From: Dendrosporobacter quercicolus
GTDB taxonomy: Bacteria > Bacillota > Negativicutes > DSM-1736 > Dendrosporobacteraceae
Assembly (NCBI RefSeq): GCF_900104455.1
Contig: NZ_FNHB01000001.1
Location: 744,001 to 808,000 of the forward strand
Direction: 5' to 3'
DNA: 64,000 nt
Positions 1-8,221 of this stretch are shown piece after piece (position 1 is the first letter of the stretch; every line of letters begins with the position of its first letter). The notes under the pieces were generated by a model. That model made no database searches, had not been told where the DNA came from, and saw nothing but the letters and a program-made list of their open reading frames with translations. The position numbers were made by a program, and so were the translations under genes.

Positions 1-320
1 ATGAGCATTGGCAGCATTTCCGGGGGATGCTGCATATCGCCATCCATTGTTATTACGGCGTCCCCGTCAGCATAGTCCAATCCGCAGGTCAAGGCAATCT
101 GGTGACCAAAATTACGGGCCAGCAGCAAGGCCCTAACCCGTTCATCCTTTTGCGCCAGTCTGTCTAATAGCATTGCGCTGGCATCCTTTGAGCCATCATC
201 TACAAAAATCAGCTCAAAACCGTAATTCAGCGGCTGCATACACTTTACTACTTCTTCATAAAAGTTTTCAATGTTTTCCTGCTCATTATAAACCGGCACA
301 ACAATTGAAATCGATTTCAT
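1..320 (-). CDS. Family 2 glycosyltransferase, DPM1/GtrB-like (C-terminus off the window)
   Basis: The reverse strand from the ATG at 320 reads about 106 residues and runs off the left edge. The N-terminus has the GT-A opening SIVVPVYNEQENI, then an FVDDGSKD motif, an LARNFGHQ motif and MDGDMQHPPE. These match the dolichol-phosphate-mannose synthase/GtrB branch of GT2, which moves a sugar from a nucleotide donor to a polyprenyl phosphate at the membrane. Such enzymes carry C-terminal membrane helices or tails, which are not visible here. The acceptor and sugar cannot be told from this part. Confidence 0.85.
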   Translation of the reverse strand, partial: MKSISIVVPVYNEQENIENFYEEVVKCMQPLNYGFELIFVDDGSKDASAMLLDRLAQKDERVRALLLARNFGHQIALTCGLDYADGDAVITMDGDMQHPPEMLPML

Positions 321-370
321 AGCTGTCTCTCCGCTCCAAAATAAACAGCCTATGCTGCAGCATAGACCGT

Positions 371-730
371 TTACTTCTTTATATCCTGCCGCAATTGGGC
401 CGCATCCCTTAAATAGATATGTTTTATCCTGGCCTGTGGCAGATCTGTATTCCACAGAACCAAGACCCGTATACACCCTGCCAGGCCGTTGGCGCGGTCA
501 ATCTCCTGCGTGCCAAACAACGGAACTTCCTGCCACCCCATTTTACGGGCTCCTTCAGCGGGAAAAGCAGCATCCAGATCGGATGTGGAGCTGAAAATAA
601 CTGCGCCAATATCCTCGGTAGCAATATTATTTTCCGCCACAATTGCCGTTAATAATTCAATTACCCGTTCACATACTATAGTATGATCATTTGCTTCGAC
701 TGTTATTGCTCCCCTGACGCCACGCAACAA
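371..730 (-). CDS. aroH: Monofunctional chorismate mutase, AroH class
   Basis: A 119-residue protein matching the AroH-fold chorismate mutase of Bacillus, which converts chorismate to prephenate for phenylalanine and tyrosine synthesis. Visible family features are the N-terminal RGVRGAITVE strand, the central FSSTSDLDAAFPA segment, and the C-terminal CIRVLVLWNTD and IKHIYLRDA strands with active-site arginines. The length is normal. The start is one of two tandem TTG codons (730 or 727) behind an AAGGAATGGTGAG-type ribosome site; no ATG is available in the right place. It is separated from the neighbouring glycosyltransferase by about 50 bp and may be transcribed with it. Confidence 0.9.
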   Translation of the reverse strand: MLRGVRGAITVEANDHTIVCERVIELLTAIVAENNIATEDIGAVIFSSTSDLDAAFPAEGARKMGWQEVPLFGTQEIDRANGLAGCIRVLVLWNTDLPQARIKHIYLRDAAQLRQDIKK

Positions 731-912
731 TTCTCACCATTCCTTTATAGACTTTTTGCTTTTATTCGGTGCCGGGCGGTCTTATTCCTTTATTTACCCT
801 AAGTTTTTTCAGCTTTAATAGCCTAAACAGATTAGGCGTCAAATGAGATTAATTCTTCTAATATATGCCTGATACACTACAGCAAAGATTGGCCGATGGA
901 GAACTGCCGGAC
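731..912. other. Intergenic region between aroH and the hydrogenase protease
   Basis: No gene is seen. On the minus strand a small hairpin (GCCTAA/TTAGGC, 821-837) follows the hydrogenase protease gene. The same bases could lie between a TTGACG-like -35 and a TATTAA-like -10 for aroH, so terminator and promoter readings compete. Confidence 0.4.
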
Positions 913-1437
913 TTAACTGCGGCGGCCTTTCCAACAGCCGCCAGCAAAGGATATGCTTTCAGCCAGCGCTATTTCAACCTGCCACACCCGTAATTGTTCC
1001 AGCACCTTTTCCATGGCCGGCCCAACCTTGCCGCTGATCAGCGGCGACAGCTCCAGGCCAGGAGCTACGCAGGCCGGCTGAATACCGAAAATCACCATAT
1101 CCTTAACCGGCTTTTCCAGCATTTCCAACGCCGCCAGCACTTCCTGCAGCCCCAGTTCATGCAAGGAAAGGCTCGATCCGAAATAAGCCGCTATCTCGTT
1201 TGCTGTAAACTGATAAAATTCTCCCGGCGCCAGCGTTCCGGCTACTGCGTCTACAATGATCAGCTTATCGGTACCCTTTAAATAGGGTAATAGGCCTAAG
1301 CCGAGTGTACCGCCATCCAGAACCTCGACATTTTGAGCAAAATTGTAGGTTTTGCCAAGCTCCTCAATAACCCTGACCCCAAAGCCTTCATCCTGCAGCA
1401 AGATATTCCCTACCCCGAGTACTGTGATTTCCGGCAT
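913..1437 (-). CDS. Hydrogenase maturation protease (HyaD/HybD/HycI family)
   Basis: A 174-residue protein of the endopeptidase family that trims the C-terminus of the large subunit of [NiFe] hydrogenases after nickel insertion. The N-terminus has the family motif LGVGNILLQDEGFG with the conserved acidic residue near position 17. A second acidic residue lies in IIVDAVAG (about 63) and the histidine in SLHELG (about 93), which together form the nickel-sensing site of HybD. The start is an ATG at 1437. The tail after about residue 155 is longer than in E. coli HybD. No hydrogenase structural gene lies in the window, so the target enzyme is elsewhere. Confidence 0.9.
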   Translation of the reverse strand: MPEITVLGVGNILLQDEGFGVRVIEELGKTYNFAQNVEVLDGGTLGLGLLPYLKGTDKLIIVDAVAGTLAPGEFYQFTANEIAAYFGSSLSLHELGLQEVLAALEMLEKPVKDMVIFGIQPACVAPGLELSPLISGKVGPAMEKVLEQLRVWQVEIALAESISFAGGCWKGRRS

Positions 1438-1530
1438 TGTCCATCCTCCTTGCCCGCCTGTTCAGGAACACATATCATAATCCTAGTATACTCAACCCCG
1501 CAATTTTCATTAGCAGCGCCGGCACAATGC

Positions 1531-1569
1531 AAAAAAGGCGTCCCGCCCGCCTTACGCAGGGACACCTTT
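1531..1569 (-). terminator. Terminator downstream of trxA
   Basis: On the minus strand GGTGTCCC pairs with GGGACGCC (one G-U pair) across a GC-rich loop, followed by a run of six T. The roughly 110 bp between this and the end of trxA holds no recognised gene. Confidence 0.75.
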
Positions 1570-1678
1570 CGATTGCCTAAAAGCTAAACACTAGATATTG
1601 GCCCGCAGGCGATATAAAACGCGCAGGAGCGCCCTATCATGCGGTTGGCATGTACAGGCAGCACCCCTGTGTTGTTTG

Positions 1679-2002
1679 TTATTTCGCGCCATTCAAGGCG
1701 GCACTTATCTCTGCGCGGGGCCGGTAACCGACAATCCGGTTGACTTCCTGGCCATTCTTGATTACCAGAAGGGTCGGAACACCCATCACATTGTACCGGC
1801 TAGCCAGGGTTTGATTCTCATCAACATTGACCTTAGCCACAACGGCTGTTCCGGCATGCTGATCAGCCACTGCCTCGACTTCCGGCCCAACCAATTTGCA
1901 AGGCCCGCACCACGGAGCCCAAAAATCAACCAGAGTGGGTTTATCTGCTTGTAAGACCTTCTCATTGAAATCGTTTTCACCATTAATATTAATTACAGCC
2001 AT
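1679..2002 (-). CDS. trxA: Thioredoxin
   Basis: A 107-residue thioredoxin, normal length. The redox centre WCGPC is at residues 31-35 in the context FWAPWCGPCK, and the cis-proline loop VMGVPT lies near residue 76. It reduces disulfides in cytoplasmic proteins, recharged by thioredoxin reductase, which is not in this window. A GGAGG lies nine bases before the ATG at 2002. It is monocistronic, with its own promoter and terminator. Confidence 0.96.
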   Translation of the reverse strand: MAVININGENDFNEKVLQADKPTLVDFWAPWCGPCKLVGPEVEAVADQHAGTAVVAKVNVDENQTLASRYNVMGVPTLLVIKNGQEVNRIVGYRPRAEISAALNGAK

Positions 2003-2078
2003 ATCATCCAGCCTCCAATCTATTTTCGTTAGTATGAATCAAAACCTTCAAATTAACTCTTGGCAATTCTCTAATTCT

Positions 2079-2107
2079 ATTTTAGAAAATATTGCAAAGA
2101 AAGTCAA
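2079..2107 (-). promoter_or_regulatory. Sigma-A-type promoter for trxA
   Basis: On the minus strand TTGACT (2102-2107) and TAAAAT (2079-2084) are separated by exactly 17 bases, about 75 bp upstream of the trxA start. Confidence 0.7.
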
Positions 2108-2166
2108 TATTTTTTATAAATTAGCTATAATTATCTTCGGATAATTATTATTTATTACATGATATA

Positions 2167-2805
2167 TCAAGGATTTCGTTGAACCAGGTAAATAAGCAGA
2201 ATAATAACAGCGCATACCCCTATTATGACCGGCAGTGTCAGCAAATAGGCCGGAACATTTTGATACAAGCCGTATAAGCCAAACAAAATGAAAATCAGCG
2301 CGGCAAACCATTTGACCAGTCTGTCGGGAATTTTTTTGCCTAAGACAATACCGATCAGGATGCCGATGCCGTCGGCAACCATCATACCGGCCGTAGTCCC
2401 CAGCCATACCGGCAGTATTGTATTGAATCTGGCTGCCAGAGCAACAGTTGCCAGCTGTGTCTTATCACCCATCTCGGCAATAAAAAACGCAATCGCTACT
2501 GTCCAGAACGGACTATAGGACGTTTTCTCGGTCGTATTGTCCAGCTTATCACCCCGGATGGTCCAAAGGCCGAATAAGATAAAGGCGGCGGCGGCGGCGA
2601 TTTGGACAACGTTCATTGGCACAAATTTAGTTAAATACACACCAAGTACCACGGCCAGCAAATGATTGAAAATGGTTGCCGCCAGCACGCCCCACATGAC
2701 CGTTTGCCAGCGATAACGGGTAGCAAACGCCATCGCCAGCAATTGGGTCTTATCTCCCATTTCAGCTAAAACGACCGCCAGCAAAGATGTGATAAAGGCC
2801 AACAT
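2167..2805 (-). CDS. TMEM165/GDT1 family (UPF0016) cation transporter
   Basis: A 212-residue membrane protein made of two homologous halves. Each carries the family signature EMGDKTQL, at residues 15-22 and near residue 110, followed by further hydrophobic helices, six or seven in all. Characterised members transport Mn2+ or Ca2+ in exchange for protons, and bacterial ones often act as Mn2+ exporters. I looked for a yybP-ykoY manganese riboswitch upstream and did not find it. The last helix ends with a short basic tail. The metal specificity is inferred from the family only. Confidence 0.9.
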   Translation of the reverse strand: MLAFITSLLAVVLAEMGDKTQLLAMAFATRYRWQTVMWGVLAATIFNHLLAVVLGVYLTKFVPMNVVQIAAAAAFILFGLWTIRGDKLDNTTEKTSYSPFWTVAIAFFIAEMGDKTQLATVALAARFNTILPVWLGTTAGMMVADGIGILIGIVLGKKIPDRLVKWFAALIFILFGLYGLYQNVPAYLLTLPVIIGVCAVIILLIYLVQRNP

Positions 2806-2933
2806 AGATTCCTCCGCTAAGACAGATTAGCTGTAAAAGCATGTTGTTAGTTTGCCTTAATACCTGCTGAATATTACATGAATTTAAATACAGCCATACA
2901 AAACTTTCGGCTTGATGCCGGTGCGCTTTTTTA

Positions 2934-2991
2934 TTTACATACTGCGAAAACTTTGCCATAATAATCAATAGATCTGCCATAATAATCAATA
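2934..2991 (+). promoter_or_regulatory. Nitroreductase promoter with a 17-bp direct repeat
   Basis: A -35-like TTTACA (2934-2939) and a CATAAT -10 (2957-2962) are 17 bases apart. The -10 lies in a 17-bp sequence, TGCCATAATAATCAATA, at 2954-2970, repeated exactly at 2975-2991 with a 4-bp gap. The 21-bp period equals two helical turns, which suits a tandem protein-binding site. Function is inferred. Confidence 0.55.
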
Positions 2992-3015
2992 TAATCAGAA
3001 GGAGGACTGCCCGCA

Positions 3016-3576
3016 ATGAAACTTTTTGATGCCATCAGCGACAGACGATCAATTAGAACCTATACAGCAGCAGCTGTGGAAAAGCCGGTAATTGAACAAT
3101 TGCTGAAAGCCGCCGTACAGGCGCCAAGCGCTACCAATTCCCAACCCTGGGCTTTTGCCGTTATTCAGGATACAAACCTCTTGCAGCAACTCTCCGGTCA
3201 GGCCAAAGCCTTTTTATTAAAGCAGCCAAGACAAGACCCGGCGTTGGACAACTACCGTTCCCTGTTAACCAATCCCCAGTTCAACATTTTTTATAATGCC
3301 GGTACCCTCATTATTATTTACGCCAGGCAAATACGGCTTAACGCTGTCGAAAACTGCAGTTTAGCAGCGCAAAACCTGATGCTGGCAGCTCATGGCCTGG
3401 GTCTTGGCACTTGCTGGATCGGCTTTGCCACTCCCTATTTGAATCAGCCTGAGGCCAAACAGCAGCTGGAAATTCCCGCTGCCTATACTGCGATAGCGCC
3501 AATGATCACCGGTTATCCCCAAACAGTGCCTGCAGCCAAAGAAAAACAACCGCCTGAAATCATCGTTTGGCACTAA
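3016..3576 (+). CDS. Nitroreductase-family FMN oxidoreductase
   Basis: A 186-residue protein of the NfsB/FRP-type nitroreductase fold. The FMN-binding N-terminal motif RRSIRTY is at about 10-16, APSATNSQPW follows near residue 36, and the late segment GLGLGTCWIGF is typical of the family. These enzymes reduce nitro groups, quinones or flavins with NAD(P)H; the substrate here is unknown. An AGGAGG lies before the ATG at 3016. It is a single gene on the plus strand between minus-strand units and shares its terminator with rnpB. The repeated sequence over its promoter suggests its own regulator. Confidence 0.88.
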   Translation: MKLFDAISDRRSIRTYTAAAVEKPVIEQLLKAAVQAPSATNSQPWAFAVIQDTNLLQQLSGQAKAFLLKQPRQDPALDNYRSLLTNPQFNIFYNAGTLIIIYARQIRLNAVENCSLAAQNLMLAAHGLGLGTCWIGFATPYLNQPEAKQQLEIPAAYTAIAPMITGYPQTVPAAKEKQPPEIIVWH

Positions 3577-3598
3577 TTCGCACGCTCTTTTAAGCGCA

Positions 3599-3635
3599 CA
3601 AAAAAACCAGCAGATAAAAATCTCCTGGTTTTTTC
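3599..3635. terminator. Bidirectional terminator between nitroreductase and rnpB
   Basis: AAAACCAG and CTGGTTTT arms enclose a loop, with a run of T on each strand. It can end the nitroreductase mRNA in one direction and the RNase P RNA in the other. Confidence 0.8.
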
Positions 3636-3636
3636 C

Positions 3637-4010
3637 TATGTTATGAGTATTCAATAAGCCGAGTTCTGTACCGCAAAGCTGCGGTGACGATCATCTATCT
3701 AGGCTGCCAGTTGCCTGACAGCTCCAGCGACACAACCCGGAAGGCTCAGCGGGCCGCTTCATCCCTTCCCTATTTGGTCTTGCTCCAAGTGGGGTTTACC
3801 TAGCCAGTCAGTCACCTGACTGCTGGTGCGCTCTTACCGCACCGTTCCATCCTTACCTGATATTCATCAGGCGGTCTGCATTTCTGTGGCACTTTCCCTG
3901 AGGTCACCCTCGCTGGACGTTATCCAGCACTCTGCCCTGTGGAGCCCGGACTTTCCTCGAATGACTAAGCACTCGCGATCATCTTTCCTACTCACAACAT
4001 TATTTGTTAG
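3637..4010 (-). ncRNA. rnpB: RNase P RNA, bacterial class A-like
   Basis: The minus strand carries the conserved RNase P RNA core. GAGGAAAGTCCGGGCT lies near the 5' end (about 3944-3960), followed by ACAGGGCAGAGTGCTGGATAA. The 3' part has GGGTAAACCCC-like pairing (TAGGTAAACCCCAC), and AGATAGATGATCGTC and ACAGAACTCGGCTTA lie close to the 3' end. The ends pair as helix P1: 3989-3999 with 3639-3649, 11 bp with one wobble. It is the catalytic RNA that matures tRNA 5' ends. A strong promoter lies upstream and a terminator downstream; exact ends are estimated. Confidence 0.97.
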
Positions 4011-4020
4011 CTGGACTATT

Positions 4021-4049
4021 ATAATACCATTACCATGGGCTAAAGTCAA
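4021..4049 (-). promoter_or_regulatory. Sigma-A promoter for rnpB
   Basis: On the minus strand TTGACT (4044-4049), a 17-bp spacer, then TATTAT (4021-4026). This places the start point about ten bases before the P1 helix of the RNase P RNA. It lies immediately beyond the end of thiE. Confidence 0.8.
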
Positions 4050-4052
4050 TAG

Positions 4053-4730
4053 CTATATACTGGAAAAGCCCACTTCATCCTTGCCTGCCATCGCCCGCCG
4101 GATTGCTTTAACTTTGGCCGGAATATCGGCAGCGCCGACAATATCGGTAACAATGGCGCAAATCCTGGCGCCATGCCTGCACACTTCGGCGACATTATGT
4201 TCTTTTATTCCGCCAATGGCGACAAACGGCAAATTTATGTTTTTCGCTACAAATTCCAAATACGGCCAGCCAACCGGCTGACCAACATCCTTTTTTGTTT
4301 GCGTGGCAAAAATCGGACCAACGCCGATGTAGTCCACAACGCCGCTCCTAACGGCGGTTTCAGCCTGAACCGGCAGATGGGTGGATAAACCAATGAGCAT
4401 TGAATTGCCTACCAGCCGCCTGACTTCCTTGGGCGGCAAGTCTTCCTGACCGATATGCACGCCATCAGCGCCTACGGCAATGGCCAAATCAATATGATCA
4501 TTGACAATAAACGTTACTCCGGCCTGCCTGGTTTGCTCGCGTATTTTCAGACACTCCTGATACATATAAAATGCTTTCTTATTCTTCTCCCGGTATTGAA
4601 TGACTTTGATCCCCGCGGCAATCATTTGGTTTACAACCTCTATATTGCTGCGGCCCAAAGAGTACTCCTCAGCAGTCAGCCCGTAAATATCGCTTTCCAT
4701 AAAGTTTTTTAATCCACTGCGTGGCTGCAC
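4053..4730 (-). CDS. thiE: Thiamine-phosphate synthase
   Basis: ThiE joins HMP-PP and the thiazole phosphate to make thiamine phosphate. It is a TIM-barrel protein with the family motifs QYREKNK, VNDHIDLAIAVGADGVHIGQEDLP, GLSTH, YIGVGPIFATQTK and AIGGI. The frame opens with a GTG at 4730 (225 residues) with GGGGTGA upstream. An ATG ten codons in, at 4700, gives a more usual 215-residue enzyme but a poor ribosome site. It is the last gene of the thiS-thiG-thiH-thiE operon under the TPP riboswitch. Confidence 0.95.
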   Translation of the reverse strand: MQPRSGLKNFMESDIYGLTAEEYSLGRSNIEVVNQMIAAGIKVIQYREKNKKAFYMYQECLKIREQTRQAGVTFIVNDHIDLAIAVGADGVHIGQEDLPPKEVRRLVGNSMLIGLSTHLPVQAETAVRSGVVDYIGVGPIFATQTKKDVGQPVGWPYLEFVAKNINLPFVAIGGIKEHNVAEVCRHGARICAIVTDIVGAADIPAKVKAIRRAMAGKDEVGFSSI

Positions 4731-4772
4731 TTACATCACCCCATTCACCATTATCCTTAAACTTATCATCTT

Positions 4773-5879
4773 TTACGCTTCCAGCGCCTGCCAGTCCTTG
4801 TAGAGGGGCTGATAGTCATTCGCATACAGCATTTCGGCCATTTCAACCACACTGCGTCCGTCCGATATTTCAAATTGTCCGACATTCTCGGTATCCACCC
4901 TGCCGCCAACTGCCGTACATACGCCGGCGGACATTTTGGTTACGCCAAGCTTTAATAAATTATTGCGCAATTCAGCGCTTTCCCGGGTTGATACGGTGAT
5001 ACCCCCGCGGGGCATAAACAGCCTGAAGGCGGTGATATATTGCACTAAATTGCGGTCACTCACCACCACTTTGGGCGGATAACCGCCCAGATGCGGACGC
5101 ATCCTGGGCGGCGATATGCTTACTTCAACCTCAGGATACCTGCTTTGCAGGTACTCAGCATGCAAACCGGTCAAGAACGCTTCAGACCGCCAGTCATTGA
5201 GACCAATTAAAGCCCCGATATTTACTGTTCTCATTCCTGCTTGGCAAGCCCGTTCCGGGGCATCAAGACGGTATTGATAGTTGCGCTTGGGACCCGCCGG
5301 GTGAAGCTCGGAATAGATAGCGGCATCATAGACTTCCTGATAAATCGTCAATCCGTCCACGCCTGCGGCAACGGTCTGCGCATATTCCTGCTCAGTAAGC
5401 GGATACACTTCAATTCCAATGCAGGTAAAATATTTCTTCAATATATCTACACAATCAATAATGTAGGAGACCGGCGATTGCGACTGGGATTCTCCTGTAA
5501 GAATCAGCAAATGCTTTAAGCCGGTCGCCGCAATGATCTTCGCTTCCGCCTCCACCTCAGCCGGGGTAAGCTTCTTTCGTTCAAGTTTGTTTTTAATATT
5601 GAAGCCACAGTATAAACACTGATTTACACAATAGTTTGCCAAATACAGCGGGGTAAACAGCAGCATCGTTTTTCCGAAATGCTGCTGTGTTAAATGATTG
5701 GCCCTGCGGGCCATAGCTTCCAGGTGCCGTTCGGCGCGCGGCGACAGCAGCGCCAGATAATCCAGAACCGCTAACCGGTTCTTGCCGATAATTCTTTGAA
5801 TATCGTGGTCAGTCAGCCTGGCAAAAAAACCGTCATAGTCAAATTGACGAAACTTATCCACTTCAGCCAAAAAAGACAT
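4773..5879 (-). CDS. thiH: 2-iminoacetate synthase (tyrosine lyase), radical SAM
   Basis: A 368-residue radical-SAM enzyme that cleaves tyrosine to dehydroglycine (2-iminoacetate) for thiazole synthesis. The 4Fe-4S cysteines are in CVNQCLYC (about residues 84-91), with [12 protein letters not shown] just before. The C-terminal half has the ThiH/BATS-type signature [10 protein letters not shown] and the ending [11 protein letters not shown]. Using ThiH rather than the oxygen-dependent glycine oxidase ThiO fits an anaerobe. It starts at ATG 5879, 24 bp after the end of thiG, and is 40-70 bp from thiE. Confidence 0.96.
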   Translation of the reverse strand: MSFLAEVDKFRQFDYDGFFARLTDHDIQRIIGKNRLAVLDYLALLSPRAERHLEAMARRANHLTQQHFGKTMLLFTPLYLANYCVNQCLYCGFNIKNKLERKKLTPAEVEAEAKIIAATGLKHLLILTGESQSQSPVSYIIDCVDILKKYFTCIGIEVYPLTEQEYAQTVAAGVDGLTIYQEVYDAAIYSELHPAGPKRNYQYRLDAPERACQAGMRTVNIGALIGLNDWRSEAFLTGLHAEYLQSRYPEVEVSISPPRMRPHLGGYPPKVVVSDRNLVQYITAFRLFMPRGGITVSTRESAELRNNLLKLGVTKMSAGVCTAVGGRVDTENVGQFEISDGRSVVEMAEMLYANDYQPLYKDWQALEA

Positions 5880-5902
5880 ACGCGCCCCTCCATTATCCTT
5901 GA

Positions 5903-6673
5903 TTAATCGTGTAAAAACCCGGTTAAGGGCGATGATGCGCTGGCATAATCGCTGACAGCCCCGGGCCCGGCGCGAAAGGCTGTGCGCCCGGCTTCGGCGG
6001 CCAGGCCAAAAGCCCGCCCCATTGCCACCGGATCGTTAGCGGTTGCCACGGCAGTGTTTACCAATACTGCCGCAGCCCCCAGCTCCATCGCTTCAGCGGC
6101 GTGTGAAGGCCGGCCGATGCCGGCGTCAACAATCACCGGCACGGAAAGCTCCTCAATTAAAATTTTGACCAGTTCTTTGGTTTTCAAGCCACGATTGCTG
6201 CCAATCGGAGCGCCCAACGGCATAACAGCCGCCGCTCCCGCTTCGACCATTTTTTTTGCTGCCATCAAGTCAGGACTCATATAAGGCAGAACGACAAAGC
6301 CTTCGGCTGCCAAAACTTCCGTCGCCTTAATGGTTTCGAAGTTGTCAGGCAAGAGATAGCGATGATCGGAAATCACTTCAATTTTAATCCAGTTGCCGCA
6401 CCCCATCGCTTGGGCTAAACGGGCAATCCGGACTGCCTCCTGCGCATTACGGGCCCCTGAGGTGTTGGGTAGTAAAACACATTCCTTAGGAATACAGGCA
6501 GTAATATTTTCTTCACCCTGTTCCAGATCAACCCGCCGCAGAGCTACAGTGACAACCTCCGCTCCTGAAGCCGCAATCACTTGCGGAATCATTTTATTTG
6601 CAAATTTACCTGTACCCAAAAACAACCGGCTTTTTAATTCACGCCCGCCAAGTCTCAACACATCCTGCATCAT
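5903..6673 (-). CDS. thiG: Thiazole synthase
   Basis: ThiG forms the thiazole ring from 1-deoxyxylulose 5-phosphate, dehydroglycine and sulfur carried by ThiS. Family features are the N-terminal [15 protein letters not shown], the lysine region [19 protein letters not shown] and [19 protein letters not shown]. The open frame extends upstream into thiS. The real start is one of two adjacent ATGs (6673 or 6670), because GGTGGAGG in the last codons of thiS lies 6-9 bases before them. That gives about 256 residues, normal for ThiG. Confidence 0.96.
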   Translation of the reverse strand: MMQDVLRLGGRELKSRLFLGTGKFANKMIPQVIAASGAEVVTVALRRVDLEQGEENITACIPKECVLLPNTSGARNAQEAVRIARLAQAMGCGNWIKIEVISDHRYLLPDNFETIKATEVLAAEGFVVLPYMSPDLMAAKKMVEAGAAAVMPLGAPIGSNRGLKTKELVKILIEELSVPVIVDAGIGRPSHAAEAMELGAAAVLVNTAVATANDPVAMGRAFGLAAEAGRTAFRAGPGAVSDYASASSPLTGFLHD

Positions 6674-6675
6674 CC

Positions 6676-6882
6676 TCAGCCTCCACCTACAAAAGTTAAT
6701 ATTTCCAATTGATCGGCCTCGTTTAAAACAACGGTTTCCCATTGGTCTCTGTTAATAATTTCAGCATTATGTTCAACAATAATCCGCTCCGGAATCAGAC
6801 TCCGTTCTGCAACATATCCTGCAATCGACAGACCATCGGCGATCTCCACTTCACGGCCGTTTACCAGCAACCGCATCCTCAT
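6676..6882 (-). CDS. thiS: Sulfur carrier protein ThiS
   Basis: A 68-residue ubiquitin-like protein that carries sulfur as a thiocarboxylate on its C-terminal glycine. The beta-grasp opening [12 protein letters not shown] and the end EILTFVGGG are both visible. A TAGGAG ribosome site lies four bases before ATG 6882 and ten before the internal ATG at 6876; the latter spacing and the usual length make either possible. No thiF adenylyltransferase lies in the operon, so ThiS must be activated by an enzyme encoded elsewhere. Confidence 0.92.
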   Translation of the reverse strand: MRMRLLVNGREVEIADGLSIAGYVAERSLIPERIIVEHNAEIINRDQWETVVLNEADQLEILTFVGGG

Positions 6883-6890
6883 CAGCTCCT

Positions 6891-6929
6891 AAAAAATTAA
6901 AGCGCTCCCGAATAGGTTCAGGCGCGCTT
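6891..6929 (-). terminator. Riboswitch-controlled terminator of the thi operon
   Basis: On the minus strand AGCGC...GCGCT with inner pairs forms a hairpin followed by TTTAATTTTTT. The T-run touches the AGGAG ribosome site of thiS. It is the expected expression platform of the TPP aptamer just upstream. Confidence 0.75.
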
Positions 6930-6936
6930 ATTTACC

Positions 6937-7022
6937 TTTCCTACGCGGGCATTATCCCGATCAGGTTAAGAGGTCTGGTGCTTAAAGCCCACTCTCAGCC
7001 CATAACATGAGCTCCCCCGGCA
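6937..7022 (-). promoter_or_regulatory. TPP (THI-box) riboswitch
   Basis: The minus strand has the THI-box core. GGGGGAGCTCATGTTATGGGCTGAGA is spread over 6992-7017, with the CTGAGA element, followed by ACCTGAT (6961-6967) and the closing GCGTAGGAAA. It binds thiamine pyrophosphate and turns off thiS-thiG-thiH-thiE. The aptamer is complete. Confidence 0.97.
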
Positions 7023-7060
7023 AACTTATGTAATTTTATAAATCCATATGGATTACATTT

Positions 7061-7089
7061 ATTGTATAACGAATGATTGGTACAGTCAA
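7061..7089 (-). promoter_or_regulatory. Sigma-A promoter for the thi operon
   Basis: TTGACT (7084-7089) and TACAAT (7061-7066) on the minus strand are 17 bases apart, about 40 bp upstream of the TPP aptamer. Confidence 0.8.
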
Positions 7090-7099
7090 TAAAGTTTAC

Positions 7100-8221
7100 T
7101 CACAAAACCACCTGAAAAACATCCCGGCCAAATTGATCTGCGTAAAAATCCACTGACCATCTGCCTGCTGCAGAGCATTCCCGCAGATATTCGATAACAG
7201 CCTCTACCACCGGCGCCTCGGTTGCATAATGGCCGGCGTCGATTACGGCAATGCCCAGTGCTAGTGCATCCTGCGCTTCGTGGTACTTAAGATCGCCGGT
7301 AATTAAGGCGTCTGCACCCATAAAAGCCGCTCTTTTGATTAAGCCTGCCCCGCTGCCGCCGCAGACGGCAACCTTATGGATTAGTTGCTTCAAATCCCCC
7401 GACAAACGAATCTGACTAAGCCCCAGCGACTGCTTAACCGCTCTCGCAAAATCCGCCAGGCAGACTTTCTCCGCCAAATGGCCGATTCGCCCCAAACCTA
7501 ATTCCCGACCTGAATTGTTCAAGGGATAAAGATCGTAAGCCACTTCTTCATAAGGATGACTTTTCAGCATGGCTTTAATTACTCTATTGCTGATTTTCGC
7601 CGGCAGGATCGTTTCCAGCCTGAATTCCGGCACCTGGGCCAGTTTGCCTGTTTCGCCAATAAAAGGGTTTGTCCCGGATGCCGGTAAAAAAGTACCGACA
7701 CCTTCAGTCCGGAAAGTAGAGTGACTGTAATTGCCGATATGGCCGGCGCCCGCCTGCGTAATTGCGGCCTGAACCTGTCCCACCTGCTCTGTTGGCACAA
7801 AAACAACCAGTTTGACCAGTTGCTCACGATAGCTATTGGTTAATGGCCCAATGTTTTCAAGTTGCAATTTCCGGGCCAGAACATCATTTACACCGCCATT
7901 GGCAATGTCCAGATTCGTGTGGGCGCACAGGACGGCCAGATCAGCTTTGATCACTTTTGTCAGCAGCTTTCCCGGTGCAGAATCGGTGCGTAAATGCGTT
8001 AAAGGCTTGAAAATCAGTGGATGATGAGCAATAATCATATTGACGCCATTGGCTATGGCCGTATCAACAACCTGCTCGGTGACATCAAGGCATACCATTA
8101 TCCCATTGATCTCCTGAGCCGGACTGCCGGCCAGCAGTCCCACATTATCCCAGTCTTCCGCCAAATAACGCGGCGCCAGTTTATCCATGGCTTCAATAAT
8201 TACCTGGCATTTTACAGACAT
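7100..8221 (-). CDS. Nif3-like dinuclear metal-centre protein (YqfO type)
   Basis: A 373-residue protein of the Nif3/GTP cyclohydrolase I type 2-like family. Metal-ligand motifs are visible: IIAHHPLIFKPL near residue 65, HTNLDIANGGVND near 100, and the late ITGDLKYHEA and DAGHYATE. Its length is that of the long Bacillus YqfO form, with a PII/CutA-like domain inserted at about 130-230 between the two Nif3 halves. The cellular role is not settled. The start overlaps the end of trmK by 10 bp, so the two genes are co-translated, an arrangement common in Firmicutes. Confidence 0.92.
   Translation of the reverse strand: MSVKCQVIIEAMDKLAPRYLAEDWDNVGLLAGSPAQEINGIMVCLDVTEQVVDTAIANGVNMIIAHHPLIFKPLTHLRTDSAPGKLLTKVIKADLAVLCAHTNLDIANGGVNDVLARKLQLENIGPLTNSYREQLVKLVVFVPTEQVGQVQAAITQAGAGHIGNYSHSTFRTEGVGTFLPASGTNPFIGETGKLAQVPEFRLETILPAKISNRVIKAMLKSHPYEEVAYDLYPLNNSGRELGLGRIGHLAEKVCLADFARAVKQSLGLSQIRLSGDLKQLIHKVAVCGGSGAGLIKRAAFMGADALITGDLKYHEAQDALALGIAVIDAGHYATEAPVVEAVIEYLRECSAAGRWSVDFYADQFGRDVFQVVL

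Noticed and set aside
2806-2935. Possible yybP-ykoY manganese riboswitch before the GDT1-like gene
   Set aside because: The conserved aptamer core words could not be found in the leader; only short unrelated sequence is present.
3826-4281. Plus-strand frame of 151 codons near 3.8-4.3 kb
   Set aside because: It runs across the RNase P RNA and the end of thiE on the opposite strand and matches no protein.
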